A stretch of DNA of 12,548 nucleotides. Source: Acidimicrobiia bacterium (GTDB taxonomy: Bacteria > Actinomycetota > Acidimicrobiia > Acidimicrobiales > SZUA-35). Location of the stretch: assembly GCA_029857855.1 (NCBI GenBank), contig JAOUGG010000022.1, positions 1 through 12,548 of the forward strand, written 5' to 3'. How positions within the stretch are numbered: the stretch's first letter is position 1; the number at the start of each line of letters is the position of its first letter. Below the pieces are notes generated by a model, which was not told the origin of the DNA, did not search any database, and worked only from the letters and a program-made list of their open reading frames with translations. The position numbers and the translations under genes are program-made. This document shows positions 1 to 5,322 of this stretch, one piece after another.

Positions 1-49
1 ATCGTCATGGCCAAGTTGCCGTAGCCGAATCCGATCGCGAGCCGACCAG

Positions 50-55
50 TAGGCT
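50..55 (+). promoter_or_regulatory. Candidate -10 box for leaderless thpR mRNA
   Basis: TAGGCT fits the actinobacterial TAnnnT -10 pattern and is followed by 6 nt and then the GTG start, so transcription would begin at or next to the start codon. There is no convincing -35 hexamer at normal spacing and no Shine-Dalgarno sequence. The call rests on spacing and on the same arrangement before other genes in the window. Confidence 0.35.
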
Positions 56-61
56 CGACCC

Positions 62-622
62 GTGATCGGACCGCTGTTCCTTGCCGTCGAACCCGACGAG
101 GAATCGAAATCGCTCCTGGCCCAGATGCTGGCTCGGGCCTTCGACGACGAGTGGCCGCTCCCGGGCAAACTCTCGCCGCCCGACAATTGGCACATCACCG
201 TTCGGTTCCTCGGCTCGGTCGACGACGTCACCCTCGATCGCCTGATGGCGGGTTTGGATGAGGCGACGTTGACCGAACCGGTCTGGCCGGACGGTCCGAT
301 CGGTGTGGAGCTCCGGGGTGTCGGCACCTTTCCCCGACCCGACAACGCCACGGTGTTGTGGGTCGGCGTCGAGTCGGAGCCACTGATCGAGCTGGCCGAG
401 GCGGTGGAGGATCTGGCCACGTCGGTCGGCATGGCTCCCGAGGAGCGCCCCTTCCGCCCGCATCTGACGCTCAGCAGGGTCCGGCCGCCGCAGGATCTGT
501 CCGATCTCGTCGCCGTCGAATGGGGCCGGCTGCGGTTCACCGTCGACCACCTCACGCTGTTCCGTTCACAGTCGGAAACGGGCGGCGTTCGCTATGAGCC
601 GCTGGAGCGTTTCGACATCTGA
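62..622 (+). CDS. thpR: RNA 2',3'-cyclic phosphodiesterase (2'-5' RNA ligase family)
   Basis: This is a 186-residue protein of the 2H phosphoesterase superfamily, the usual length for ThpR/LigT. Both catalytic signatures are visible: HITV at residues 44-47, followed by RFLG, and HLTL at 134-137, followed by SRV. In this family the two histidines hydrolyse 2',3'-cyclic phosphate RNA ends to 2'-phosphates and can join 2'-5' linked tRNA halves in vitro; the protein acts in the cytoplasm. The start is a GTG. No Shine-Dalgarno sequence precedes it, but a TAGGCT box ends 6 nt before it, so translation from a leaderless mRNA is plausible. It converges on the LysE-family gene with only 22 nt between the two stop codons, and no terminator hairpin is visible there. 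The physiological substrate cannot be told from sequence. Confidence 0.9.
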   Translation: MIGPLFLAVEPDEESKSLLAQMLARAFDDEWPLPGKLSPPDNWHITVRFLGSVDDVTLDRLMAGLDEATLTEPVWPDGPIGVELRGVGTFPRPDNATVLWVGVESEPLIELAEAVEDLATSVGMAPEERPFRPHLTLSRVRPPQDLSDLVAVEWGRLRFTVDHLTLFRSQSETGGVRYEPLERFDI

Positions 623-644
623 GTCCGAGAAGCCGGTGCGTTCA

Positions 645-1235
645 TCAGCCGCCGAGCAGGACCATGACGGCGGCGAGGCCGATCATGAACACGCCACCGA
701 ATCGAGCCAGGCCGAACAACAGCGGTTGGCTCAGACGAGCGCCGACCGAGGCCGCCCCCATGGCCAGGACCGGGTGCCAGACGCCGGAGGCCACGATGAT
801 GCCGGCCACGAAGATGCCGAGCTGTGCCGGGTTGGCGACGAACGGGCTGGCCAGCAGAATGGCGAGCCAGGAGCCGATGGTGATCGGCGACAGTGCGGTC
901 AAGGTGAACAGCACGCTGCCCGGCCGCTCGATGTCGTTGGCCAGTGAGCTCAACCGTTCCGTCCGCATGATGAGCAACAGCCCGACCACCACGAGCACGG
1001 CCACGGCGGCCATCTGCAAACCGATGAACATGCCGGCCGGCAGCTGACTTCCGGCAAGCGCCAGGGCGACGGCGGCCGATGCGGCGAACAGATCTCCGGC
1101 CACCACACCGGCGGCCGCGTGGGCTCCGGCGATGCGTCCCTGCTGGGTGGCGACTCCAATGATGGTCATCGACATCGGCCCGAGCGGGATGACCGAGGCA
1201 AGTCCGACGACGACTCCGGCAATCAAAATCAACAT
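645..1235 (-). CDS. LysE/RhtB-family amino-acid exporter
   Basis: A 196-residue integral membrane protein with about six hydrophobic segments. Its N-terminus carries the family hallmark: a first helix running into PLGPMSMTIIG (residues 18-28), matching the GPxxxxxxxxG pattern of LysE/RhtB translocators. These proteins use the proton gradient to export amino acids such as lysine, arginine, threonine or homoserine lactone; the substrate here is unknown. The gene is divergent from an Lrp/AsnC regulator across an 82-bp gap, the classical exporter/regulator pairing (compare BrnFE with Lrp). It is therefore probably switched on by that regulator when an amino acid accumulates. The ATG at 1235 is chosen because the first helix begins right after it; the upstream Shine-Dalgarno-like GAG is weak. 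Confidence 0.87.
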   Translation of the reverse strand: MLILIAGVVVGLASVIPLGPMSMTIIGVATQQGRIAGAHAAAGVVAGDLFAASAAVALALAGSQLPAGMFIGLQMAAVAVLVVVGLLLIMRTERLSSLANDIERPGSVLFTLTALSPITIGSWLAILLASPFVANPAQLGIFVAGIIVASGVWHPVLAMGAASVGARLSQPLLFGLARFGGVFMIGLAAVMVLLGG

Positions 1236-1292
1236 GATCTCAGTGTGGCGGAATCATCGATAGAGACTTTGCGGATCTTCCGGCGCGTGGCT

Positions 1293-1313
1293 GCATATTG
1301 CAGTACAATTTGC
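1293..1313. promoter_or_regulatory. Palindromic operator overlapping the Lrp/AsnC gene promoter
   Basis: A 21-bp imperfect palindrome whose arms pair at 8 of 10 positions (left arm GCATATTGCA, right arm TACAATTTGC, single central G). It ends 4 bp before the regulator's ATG and contains TACAAT at 1304-1309, a good -10 box followed by 8 nt and the ATG. Binding there would block the regulator's own promoter. The site also lies about 60-80 bp upstream of the exporter's ATG, a position suited to activation. AT-rich dyads of this size are typical Lrp/AsnC sites; assigning it to this regulator is inference from position. Confidence 0.55.
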
Positions 1314-1317
1314 GGCC

Positions 1318-1767
1318 ATGGACGCTGTTGACCGCAAGATCATCGCCCTCCTCCGGGATGACAGTAGAATCTCGGTCACCGATCTCGCCGACGAAGTGCC
1401 CATCAGCATCTCAGCCGCTTCCGAACGACTCAAACGTTTGACCCGAAGCGGCATGATCTCGCGGTTCACGATCGAGTTGAACGCCGAGATGACCGGCCGC
1501 ACGATCGACGCGCTGATCGAAATCAGACTCCCCACCCAGGTCGACCATCGTCCGTTCGACGAGGCGGTCCGAGCCATGCCCGCGGTGGTCAACGCCCTAC
1601 ATCTCACCGGCCCGTTCGACTATCAACTCCGGGTTCAGACCCGCGACGTTCCCGAGCTCGACGCGTTCCTGAGCAAACTCAAACTCGACTTCGGCGTCGC
1701 CGAGACCAACACCCGGCTCGCCCTCCGCACGGTCGAAGGCTTCCCGCGGCCGCCGTCACTCGACTGA
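1318..1767 (+). CDS. Lrp/AsnC-family transcriptional regulator
   Basis: A 149-residue protein of standard Lrp length. Residues 1-60 form the winged helix-turn-helix: the opening MDAVDRKIIALLRDDSR and the recognition-helix stretch ISISAASERLKRLTRSGMI are typical of the family. The rest is the RAM/AsnC ligand-binding domain, with the glycine-containing LTGPFDYQLRVQT near residues 97-109. Such proteins form dimers to octamers and respond to an amino acid. Divergence from a LysE-type exporter suggests it senses the amino acid that the exporter removes. The ATG is chosen because the canonical MDxxDxKII start of the family follows directly. There is no Shine-Dalgarno sequence, and TACAAT sits 8 nt upstream, which suggests a leaderless and self-regulated mRNA. 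Confidence 0.92.
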   Translation: MDAVDRKIIALLRDDSRISVTDLADEVPISISAASERLKRLTRSGMISRFTIELNAEMTGRTIDALIEIRLPTQVDHRPFDEAVRAMPAVVNALHLTGPFDYQLRVQTRDVPELDAFLSKLKLDFGVAETNTRLALRTVEGFPRPPSLD

Positions 1768-1857
1768 CCCGACCGACCTCGATCCTCTCCTCTCATCCGT
1801 GCGCCACACTGTTGGTTATTCGGGTCGTGGGCGCACCGAACGGGGGTGTCGGGTCAG
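1764..1857. repeat. 10-bp inverted repeat spanning both stop codons of a convergent pair
   Basis: CTGACCCGAC at 1764-1773 and its exact complement GTCGGGTCAG at 1848-1857 bracket the gap between the Lrp gene and the Nudix gene. Each arm contains one gene's TGA. Inside lies a second perfect 7-bp inverted repeat, GTGCGCC (1799-1805) and GGCGCAC (1830-1836), with a 24-nt loop. Neither has a T-tract, so this is not a standard intrinsic terminator. It could still fold as a nested structure that ends or protects transcripts from both sides. The 74-nt outer loop makes chance a real possibility. Confidence 0.35.
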
Positions 1858-2381
1858 AGTCGTTCGTAGGTCCAGGATTTGGGGTGGTCGCCGTCATAGG
1901 GCATGGTGCCGTGAAAGGCTCGGTCGTCACCGTCGAATACCAGAGGGACGAAGTGACGATCACCCTCCCACATCGGGAGTGCGGCGGCGACCCGCTCGAC
2001 CTCGTGCTCGCTGCAGGCGGCGAGCAACCGGGACCGGTCGACCCATTCGAGGGTGCCCTCGTCGTTGATCGGCGGCGGCTCCCCGTCCCAACCTGTCACC
2101 AGGAAGACGAACCCGAGCCACTCCTCCCGCTTCGGCCCGAAGTTGGTCCAGGTGATGGTGCCCCGCAGGCGGAAGCCGGTCAGCTCGACACCGAGCTCCT
2201 CACGGACCTCGCGGCGGAGGCTTTCGGTCACCCCCTCATCGGCTTCGAGCTTGCCGCCGACGCCGTTGACCTTGCCGTAGTGGTCGTCGTCGGGCCGGGC
2301 GTTGCGCCGGACCAGCAGCACCCGGTCCGACGAAACGTCCCACAGATAGGCGAGGGTTCCGACGATCGGCGTGAACGACAT
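1854..2381 (-). CDS. Nudix hydrolase, 8-oxo-dGTP diphosphatase-like
   Basis: A 175-residue protein when read from the ATG at 2381. It has a perfect Nudix box at residues 43-65: G, five residues, E49, seven residues, then REVREELGV. The glutamates bind Mg2+ and cleave a nucleoside-diphosphate linkage. The tryptophan-rich stretch after the box (TWTNFGPKREEW, near 78-89) resembles MutT/MTH1 relatives that sanitise oxidised dGTP or ATP, but the substrate cannot be fixed by eye. The reading frame also allows a GTG at 2387 and a TTG at 2390; I prefer the ATG because MSFTPIVGTL leads straight into the first beta strand. The upstream small membrane gene stops 10 bp before it, so the two may share a transcript. 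The TAACTT overlapping that stop codon could also act as a -10 box for the Nudix gene. Confidence 0.88.
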   Translation of the reverse strand: MSFTPIVGTLAYLWDVSSDRVLLVRRNARPDDDHYGKVNGVGGKLEADEGVTESLRREVREELGVELTGFRLRGTITWTNFGPKREEWLGFVFLVTGWDGEPPPINDEGTLEWVDRSRLLAACSEHEVERVAAALPMWEGDRHFVPLVFDGDDRAFHGTMPYDGDHPKSWTYERL

Positions 2382-2391
2382 GGGCACCAAG

Positions 2392-2760
2392 TTAGCGTCG
2401 AGCCACCGATCCCTGGCCGACTGCGGCCATGGTCAGGATCAGCCCGCCGAGCAGGTAGACGACGGAGGCGGCGATGAACAGAAGGCCGGCCCGCCGGAAT
2501 CCCTGCCGGAGGAAGAGCACACCGGGGAGGGCGAGGGCCAGGGGTGTTCCGAAGAACGAGGGGAAGAAGCCGAAGATGGCACCGGCGAAAAGGATTCCGA
2601 CGGCGGTCCGCCTCGCGCCGTACTCATCGGCTACTGCACCGGACTCCTCACGCTCCTGACCGGCGACGCCTTCGAGCTGCTCTACGGACTCACGGTTCGC
2701 GACACCCAGATCCGGGTTCTCCTTGGCGACCGCCCCCCTTCGCAGGCCGCAATCCGGCAA
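2392..2760 (-). CDS. Small membrane protein of unknown function
   Basis: A 122-residue frame from a TTG at 2760. Residues 52-113 form two or three hydrophobic helices (about 52-70, 71-85 and 91-113) separated by a short basic loop, RQGFRR. Codons of this half end almost always in G or C, so it is convincingly coded. The first 50 residues are charged and unlike a membrane-protein N-terminus. No ATG, GTG or TTG occurs between the TTG at 2760 and the hydrophobic part, and no Shine-Dalgarno sequence precedes the TTG. The start is thus uncertain, and the gene may be truncated or fused at its 5' end. I do not recognise the family. It lies immediately upstream of the Nudix gene in the same direction. 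Confidence 0.5.
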   Translation of the reverse strand: MPDCGLRRGAVAKENPDLGVANRESVEQLEGVAGQEREESGAVADEYGARRTAVGILFAGAIFGFFPSFFGTPLALALPGVLFLRQGFRRAGLLFIAASVVYLLGGLILTMAAVGQGSVARR

Positions 2761-2796
2761 CGAGCCGCCGACGCCGTCGACCGGTTTCTGCTCTGA
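2611..2796 (+). pseudogene. Possible remnant of a TetR-type regulator (C-terminal end only)
   Basis: On the strand opposite the small membrane gene, an open frame ends at 2796 with about 60 residues that resemble the last two helices of TetR-family proteins: FELLYGLTVRDTQIRVLL, then a proline-rich turn, then an amphipathic AIRQRAADAVDRFLL. By my count 49 of its 61 codons end in G or C (80%), but the opposite frame over the same bases gives 47 of 61, so composition does not decide. Further upstream the frame becomes low-complexity and charged, with no helix-turn-helix and no start codon near 2611. If real, it is the 3' stump of a broken gene; it may equally be a chance shadow. Confidence 0.3.
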
Positions 2797-2852
2797 TCCG
2801 GCCGACTTCCGATGCTCGGAATGGCGAACGAGTCTAAGCTGGGATCCGGACC

Positions 2853-3308
2853 ATGAACCGCTCGACCCGCGCCCGCTGGCTCAACTCCGCCGCCTTCGTC
2901 TTTCTCGCGGTCGCCCTGTTCGTGACCAGCGAGCCGAACCTCGTCGAACGCTGGATCGCCCCGATCCTGCTGCTCGGCGCGGCGCTAATGCTGTCGCCGC
3001 TGCGCCCGTCCGGCGCCAACCCGATCTCCCACGCCGAGGCCGCCCAACTGATGGAGACGCCCTCGGTCGACGGCCGGCCAACGGTCATCATCTACCACCG
3101 CCCCGGCTGCACATTCTGCGCACGGCTGCGCCTCAAGCTGACCGGCGTGAAGTCGAAGGCCCACTGGGTCGACATCTGGGCCGACGACGACGCCGCCGCC
3201 TACGTTCGTATGGTCAACGACGGCAACGAGACCGTTCCGACGGTGGTCATCGACGGGGTACCCCACACCAATCCGGATCCAACGGTGGTCCGGGCGGCGT
3301 TGGCCTGA
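2853..3308 (+). CDS. Membrane-anchored glutaredoxin/mycoredoxin-like protein
   Basis: A 151-residue protein in two parts. Residues about 12-25 and 34-50 are hydrophobic and probably form a two-helix membrane anchor. Residues 76-151 are a glutaredoxin-fold domain: the strand PTVIIYHRPG, the redox motif CTFC (Cys86, Cys89), the cis-proline segment TVPT (127-130) and the following VVIDG. Glutaredoxins and actinobacterial mycoredoxins reduce mixed disulfides with glutathione or mycothiol, and the anchor would place this activity at the membrane. The predicted anchor makes the orientation of the domain (cytoplasmic or outside) uncertain. The ATG follows a weak GGATCCGG; TAAGCT at 2835-2840 might be a -10 box. 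The gene stands alone and converges on the MetE-like gene across the tandem repeat. Confidence 0.85.
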   Translation: MNRSTRARWLNSAAFVFLAVALFVTSEPNLVERWIAPILLLGAALMLSPLRPSGANPISHAEAAQLMETPSVDGRPTVIIYHRPGCTFCARLRLKLTGVKSKAHWVDIWADDDAAAYVRMVNDGNETVPTVVIDGVPHTNPDPTVVRAALA

Positions 3309-3328
3309 TCGGTCCGGCCGGCCCACCA

Positions 3329-3445
3329 ACCGTTCTGCGCGCGCCAGGTGGTACTGAGTCCCGCCTGAGCTGGAAATTTCGGGGTTCGCCACCGTTCTGC
3401 GCGCGCCAGGTGGTACTGAGTCCCGCCTGAGCTGCGAATTTCGGG
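3329..3445. repeat. Tandem 55-bp repeat (2 copies, 62-bp period)
   Basis: Copy 1 is 3329-3383 and copy 2 is 3391-3445, separated by GTTCGCC. They differ at only two adjacent bases (GA at 3373-3374 against CG at 3435-3436). Each copy holds a 23-bp imperfect palindrome (3345-3367 and 3407-3429) with arms CAGGTGGTACT and AGTCCCGCCTG. Its arms pair at 9 of 11 positions as DNA, and one of the two mismatches becomes a G-U pair in RNA. Copy 1 also holds the palindrome GAAATTTC (3373-3380). The repeat fills the gap between two convergent genes. No T-tract follows, so it is not a plain terminator. No third copy occurs in the window. It could be a REP/BIME-like dispersed element or a protein-binding site. 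Confidence 0.9.
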
Positions 3446-3451
3446 AAGGGG

Positions 3452-4504
3452 TCAGGCCTCCGAGCGGATGATGTCGGCGGCGGCGACCATGGCCGCCAGC
3501 TTGGCCTTCGCCACCGGGCGGGGCACGTACTTCATGCCGCAGTCGGGTGAGATCGACAGGTCGGCGATGTCGATGTGTTGGAGCAGCTCCCGGATCCTTC
3601 CCGCGATCGCATCGGGGCTTTCGACCTCCGCCGAGCCGAGGTCGAGGACGCCGACCACCACCTTGCGGGGCGACAGCTCGGCCACCACCTCGGCGGGGAG
3701 CCCGGGTTGGGCGGCCTCGATGGCGATGTAGTCGACGGGCACCTGAGCCATCTCGGACAGGAACGGATAGCCGCTCGACTTGTTCTGCACGTACACGGCG
3801 TAGCCGTAACAGGTGTGGAGCGTGGTGACGGCGTCGACCCCGTCGACTGCGGCGGAGATGGCCTCGACGGCGAACTCCCGAGCCGCCTCGGAGTTGGCCT
3901 GCAGATAGGGTTCATCTACCTGGACCACGTCGATTCCGACCGCCGCCAGGTCCTTCAGCTCCTCGTTGACGGCGACCGCATAAGCCATGGCCAGCGCGTG
4001 CTGGTTCGGGTAGTGGTCGTTCTGGGCCAGCTGGCTCAGCGTGAACGGGCCGGGAACCGTGACCTTGGTCAGGCGATCGGTGTGGGCTCGCAGGTAGCGG
4101 GCGGCGTCGAGTTCGATCGGTTCGCTTCGCTCGATCGGGCCGTTCACCAGCGGCACCTCGGCCACCCCGCCGCGGCGGTTGACACCGGTCCCGATGCGGG
4201 TCCGGTCGACGCCACCGAGCGAGTTGGCGAAGTGGTTGAAGTATGACTCCCGCCCGATCTCGCCGTCGGTGAGGATGTCGACGCCGGCATCGGTCTGATC
4301 GGCGATGGCGAGCAGTGTGGCCGCCTCGATGGCCTCGGCGAAGCCGTCGGGTTCCGACTCGGGATCGATCCGCCACACCTCCTTGGCCCGGACGCGAGGA
4401 ACACCAACGCCGCGCAACTTGTCGTGATCGACGAGCCACGTCGGCTGGGGGTGGCTGCCGATGACCGTCGTCGGCAGCAGCGGCAGATCGTCGACCGACG
4501 TCAC
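3452..4504 (-). CDS. MetE-core protein (cobalamin-independent methionine synthase C-terminal domain family)
   Basis: A 350-residue protein matching only the C-terminal catalytic half of MetE (the full enzyme is about 750 residues). The expected landmarks occur in order: the opening TTVIGSHPQ (12-20), TDGEIGRESYF (79-89), VQVDEPYL (194-201), and the zinc ligands His230 and Cys232 (LHTCYG), Glu263 (IAIE) and Cys322 (SPDCGMKY). It should therefore bind zinc and activate a thiol for alkylation. Known proteins of this size include core-MetE methionine synthases that do not use folate and epoxyalkane:coenzyme M transferase. It begins with GTG, overlapping the upstream gene's stop by 4 bp (GTGA), so it is translationally coupled to a CoA-thioester operon. 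That setting makes a catabolic thiol- or methyl-transfer role more likely than housekeeping methionine synthesis. The substrate is unknown. Confidence 0.85.
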   Translation of the reverse strand: MTSVDDLPLLPTTVIGSHPQPTWLVDHDKLRGVGVPRVRAKEVWRIDPESEPDGFAEAIEAATLLAIADQTDAGVDILTDGEIGRESYFNHFANSLGGVDRTRIGTGVNRRGGVAEVPLVNGPIERSEPIELDAARYLRAHTDRLTKVTVPGPFTLSQLAQNDHYPNQHALAMAYAVAVNEELKDLAAVGIDVVQVDEPYLQANSEAAREFAVEAISAAVDGVDAVTTLHTCYGYAVYVQNKSSGYPFLSEMAQVPVDYIAIEAAQPGLPAEVVAELSPRKVVVGVLDLGSAEVESPDAIAGRIRELLQHIDIADLSISPDCGMKYVPRPVAKAKLAAMVAAADIIRSEA

Positions 4505-5322
4505 GAGCCGTCGGCCGCATGCGGCTGGTAGTCGGTGTTGCGGTCGACGGTCATGTAGATGTCGTGGCCGACGGGATCAGTCATCTCCTCGGCCAGATGA
4601 CCGAGCAGACCGGCGCAGCGGGCCAGAAGGGCGAACCCTCGCATGACCCCCATCGGGAGATCGATGTCGGCCAGCACAGCGCCGCAGACACCGGCTCCAT
4701 TGAGCGGCAGCTCCCGGCCGAGGATGTCGCCCGACACCCGGCCGATGGCCGCGAACAGTTCGAGGTGAGCACCGAAAGTGCCGTTGTCGCGGGCCAGCTG
4801 CATGAGAACCGGGGTTCGAGGATCACCCTGTTTGTGCACCGGGTGGCCGAGGCCGGGCACGAACCGCCCGGCCGCCTTGGTGGATCGAACGAGCTCCGCT
4901 GCCACGGTGTCCCAGCCGGCGTCGTCGCTCGGCAGCGATTCGAGGTCGGCCAGGGCGGCGTTGAGGAAATGCGCCGAATCCTCGGTGACCCCGAGGAACC
5001 GGGAGCCGCCACCGAGGAGACCGGCGGCCAAGGCCCCCTGAACCGAATCGGGTGCGCTCAGGTAGGTGACGCGGGCGGCGATGGCGGTCGGGGTGAAGCC
5101 GTGGTCGGCGAGCGCCACCAGCACCGCCTCGAACATGGTCCGCTGGGCTTCGGTCGGGCGCCGCTTGGCCACCAACCAGTAGGCCAGTTCACCGAAGGTG
5201 ATCTTCCCGAGCAGGTCGGCGGCCAAATCCTGACCGAGGAGGTGGATGTGGTCGGCGTCGGAGGCGCCGATACCCGTGCGGAACGTCGGGACGGCGCCGG
5301 GTGTGGTCGGATCGGAACTCAT
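4501..5322 (-). CDS. Citrate synthase-fold protein, citryl-CoA lyase-like
   Basis: A 273-residue protein matching the short citrate-synthase-fold group usually annotated as citryl-CoA lyase. Recognisable blocks are GLLGGGSRF (101-109, the GPLHGGAN region), GLGHPVHKQGDPR (157-169), LPLNGAGVCGAVLADI (205-220, the NVDG region) and LLGHLAEE (239-246). His160 matches the conserved second catalytic histidine. The first catalytic histidine (LHGG) reads LGGG, and the catalytic Asp of NVD is Ala210 (NGA). Normal citrate cleavage or synthesis is therefore doubtful, and a related reaction on another acyl-CoA is more likely. It begins with an ATG overlapping the stop of the CoA-transferase gene (ATGA) and ends over the GTG of the MetE-like gene, so it sits in the middle of a tightly coupled operon. 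Confidence 0.8.
   Translation of the reverse strand: MSSDPTTPGAVPTFRTGIGASDADHIHLLGQDLAADLLGKITFGELAYWLVAKRRPTEAQRTMFEAVLVALADHGFTPTAIAARVTYLSAPDSVQGALAAGLLGGGSRFLGVTEDSAHFLNAALADLESLPSDDAGWDTVAAELVRSTKAAGRFVPGLGHPVHKQGDPRTPVLMQLARDNGTFGAHLELFAAIGRVSGDILGRELPLNGAGVCGAVLADIDLPMGVMRGFALLARCAGLLGHLAEEMTDPVGHDIYMTVDRNTDYQPHAADGS

Noticed and set aside
1..550. Minus-strand frame antisense to thpR
   Set aside because: Both catalytic HxTx motifs of thpR are on the plus strand, and the antisense product has no recognisable feature.
1812..2477. Plus-strand frame of 221 codons over the Nudix gene
   Set aside because: It is antisense to a perfect Nudix box, with no start signal or domain of its own.
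3329..3445. CRISPR array
   Set aside because: There are only two units, the spacer is 7 bp, and there are no cas genes. The repeats are longer than usual CRISPR repeats.
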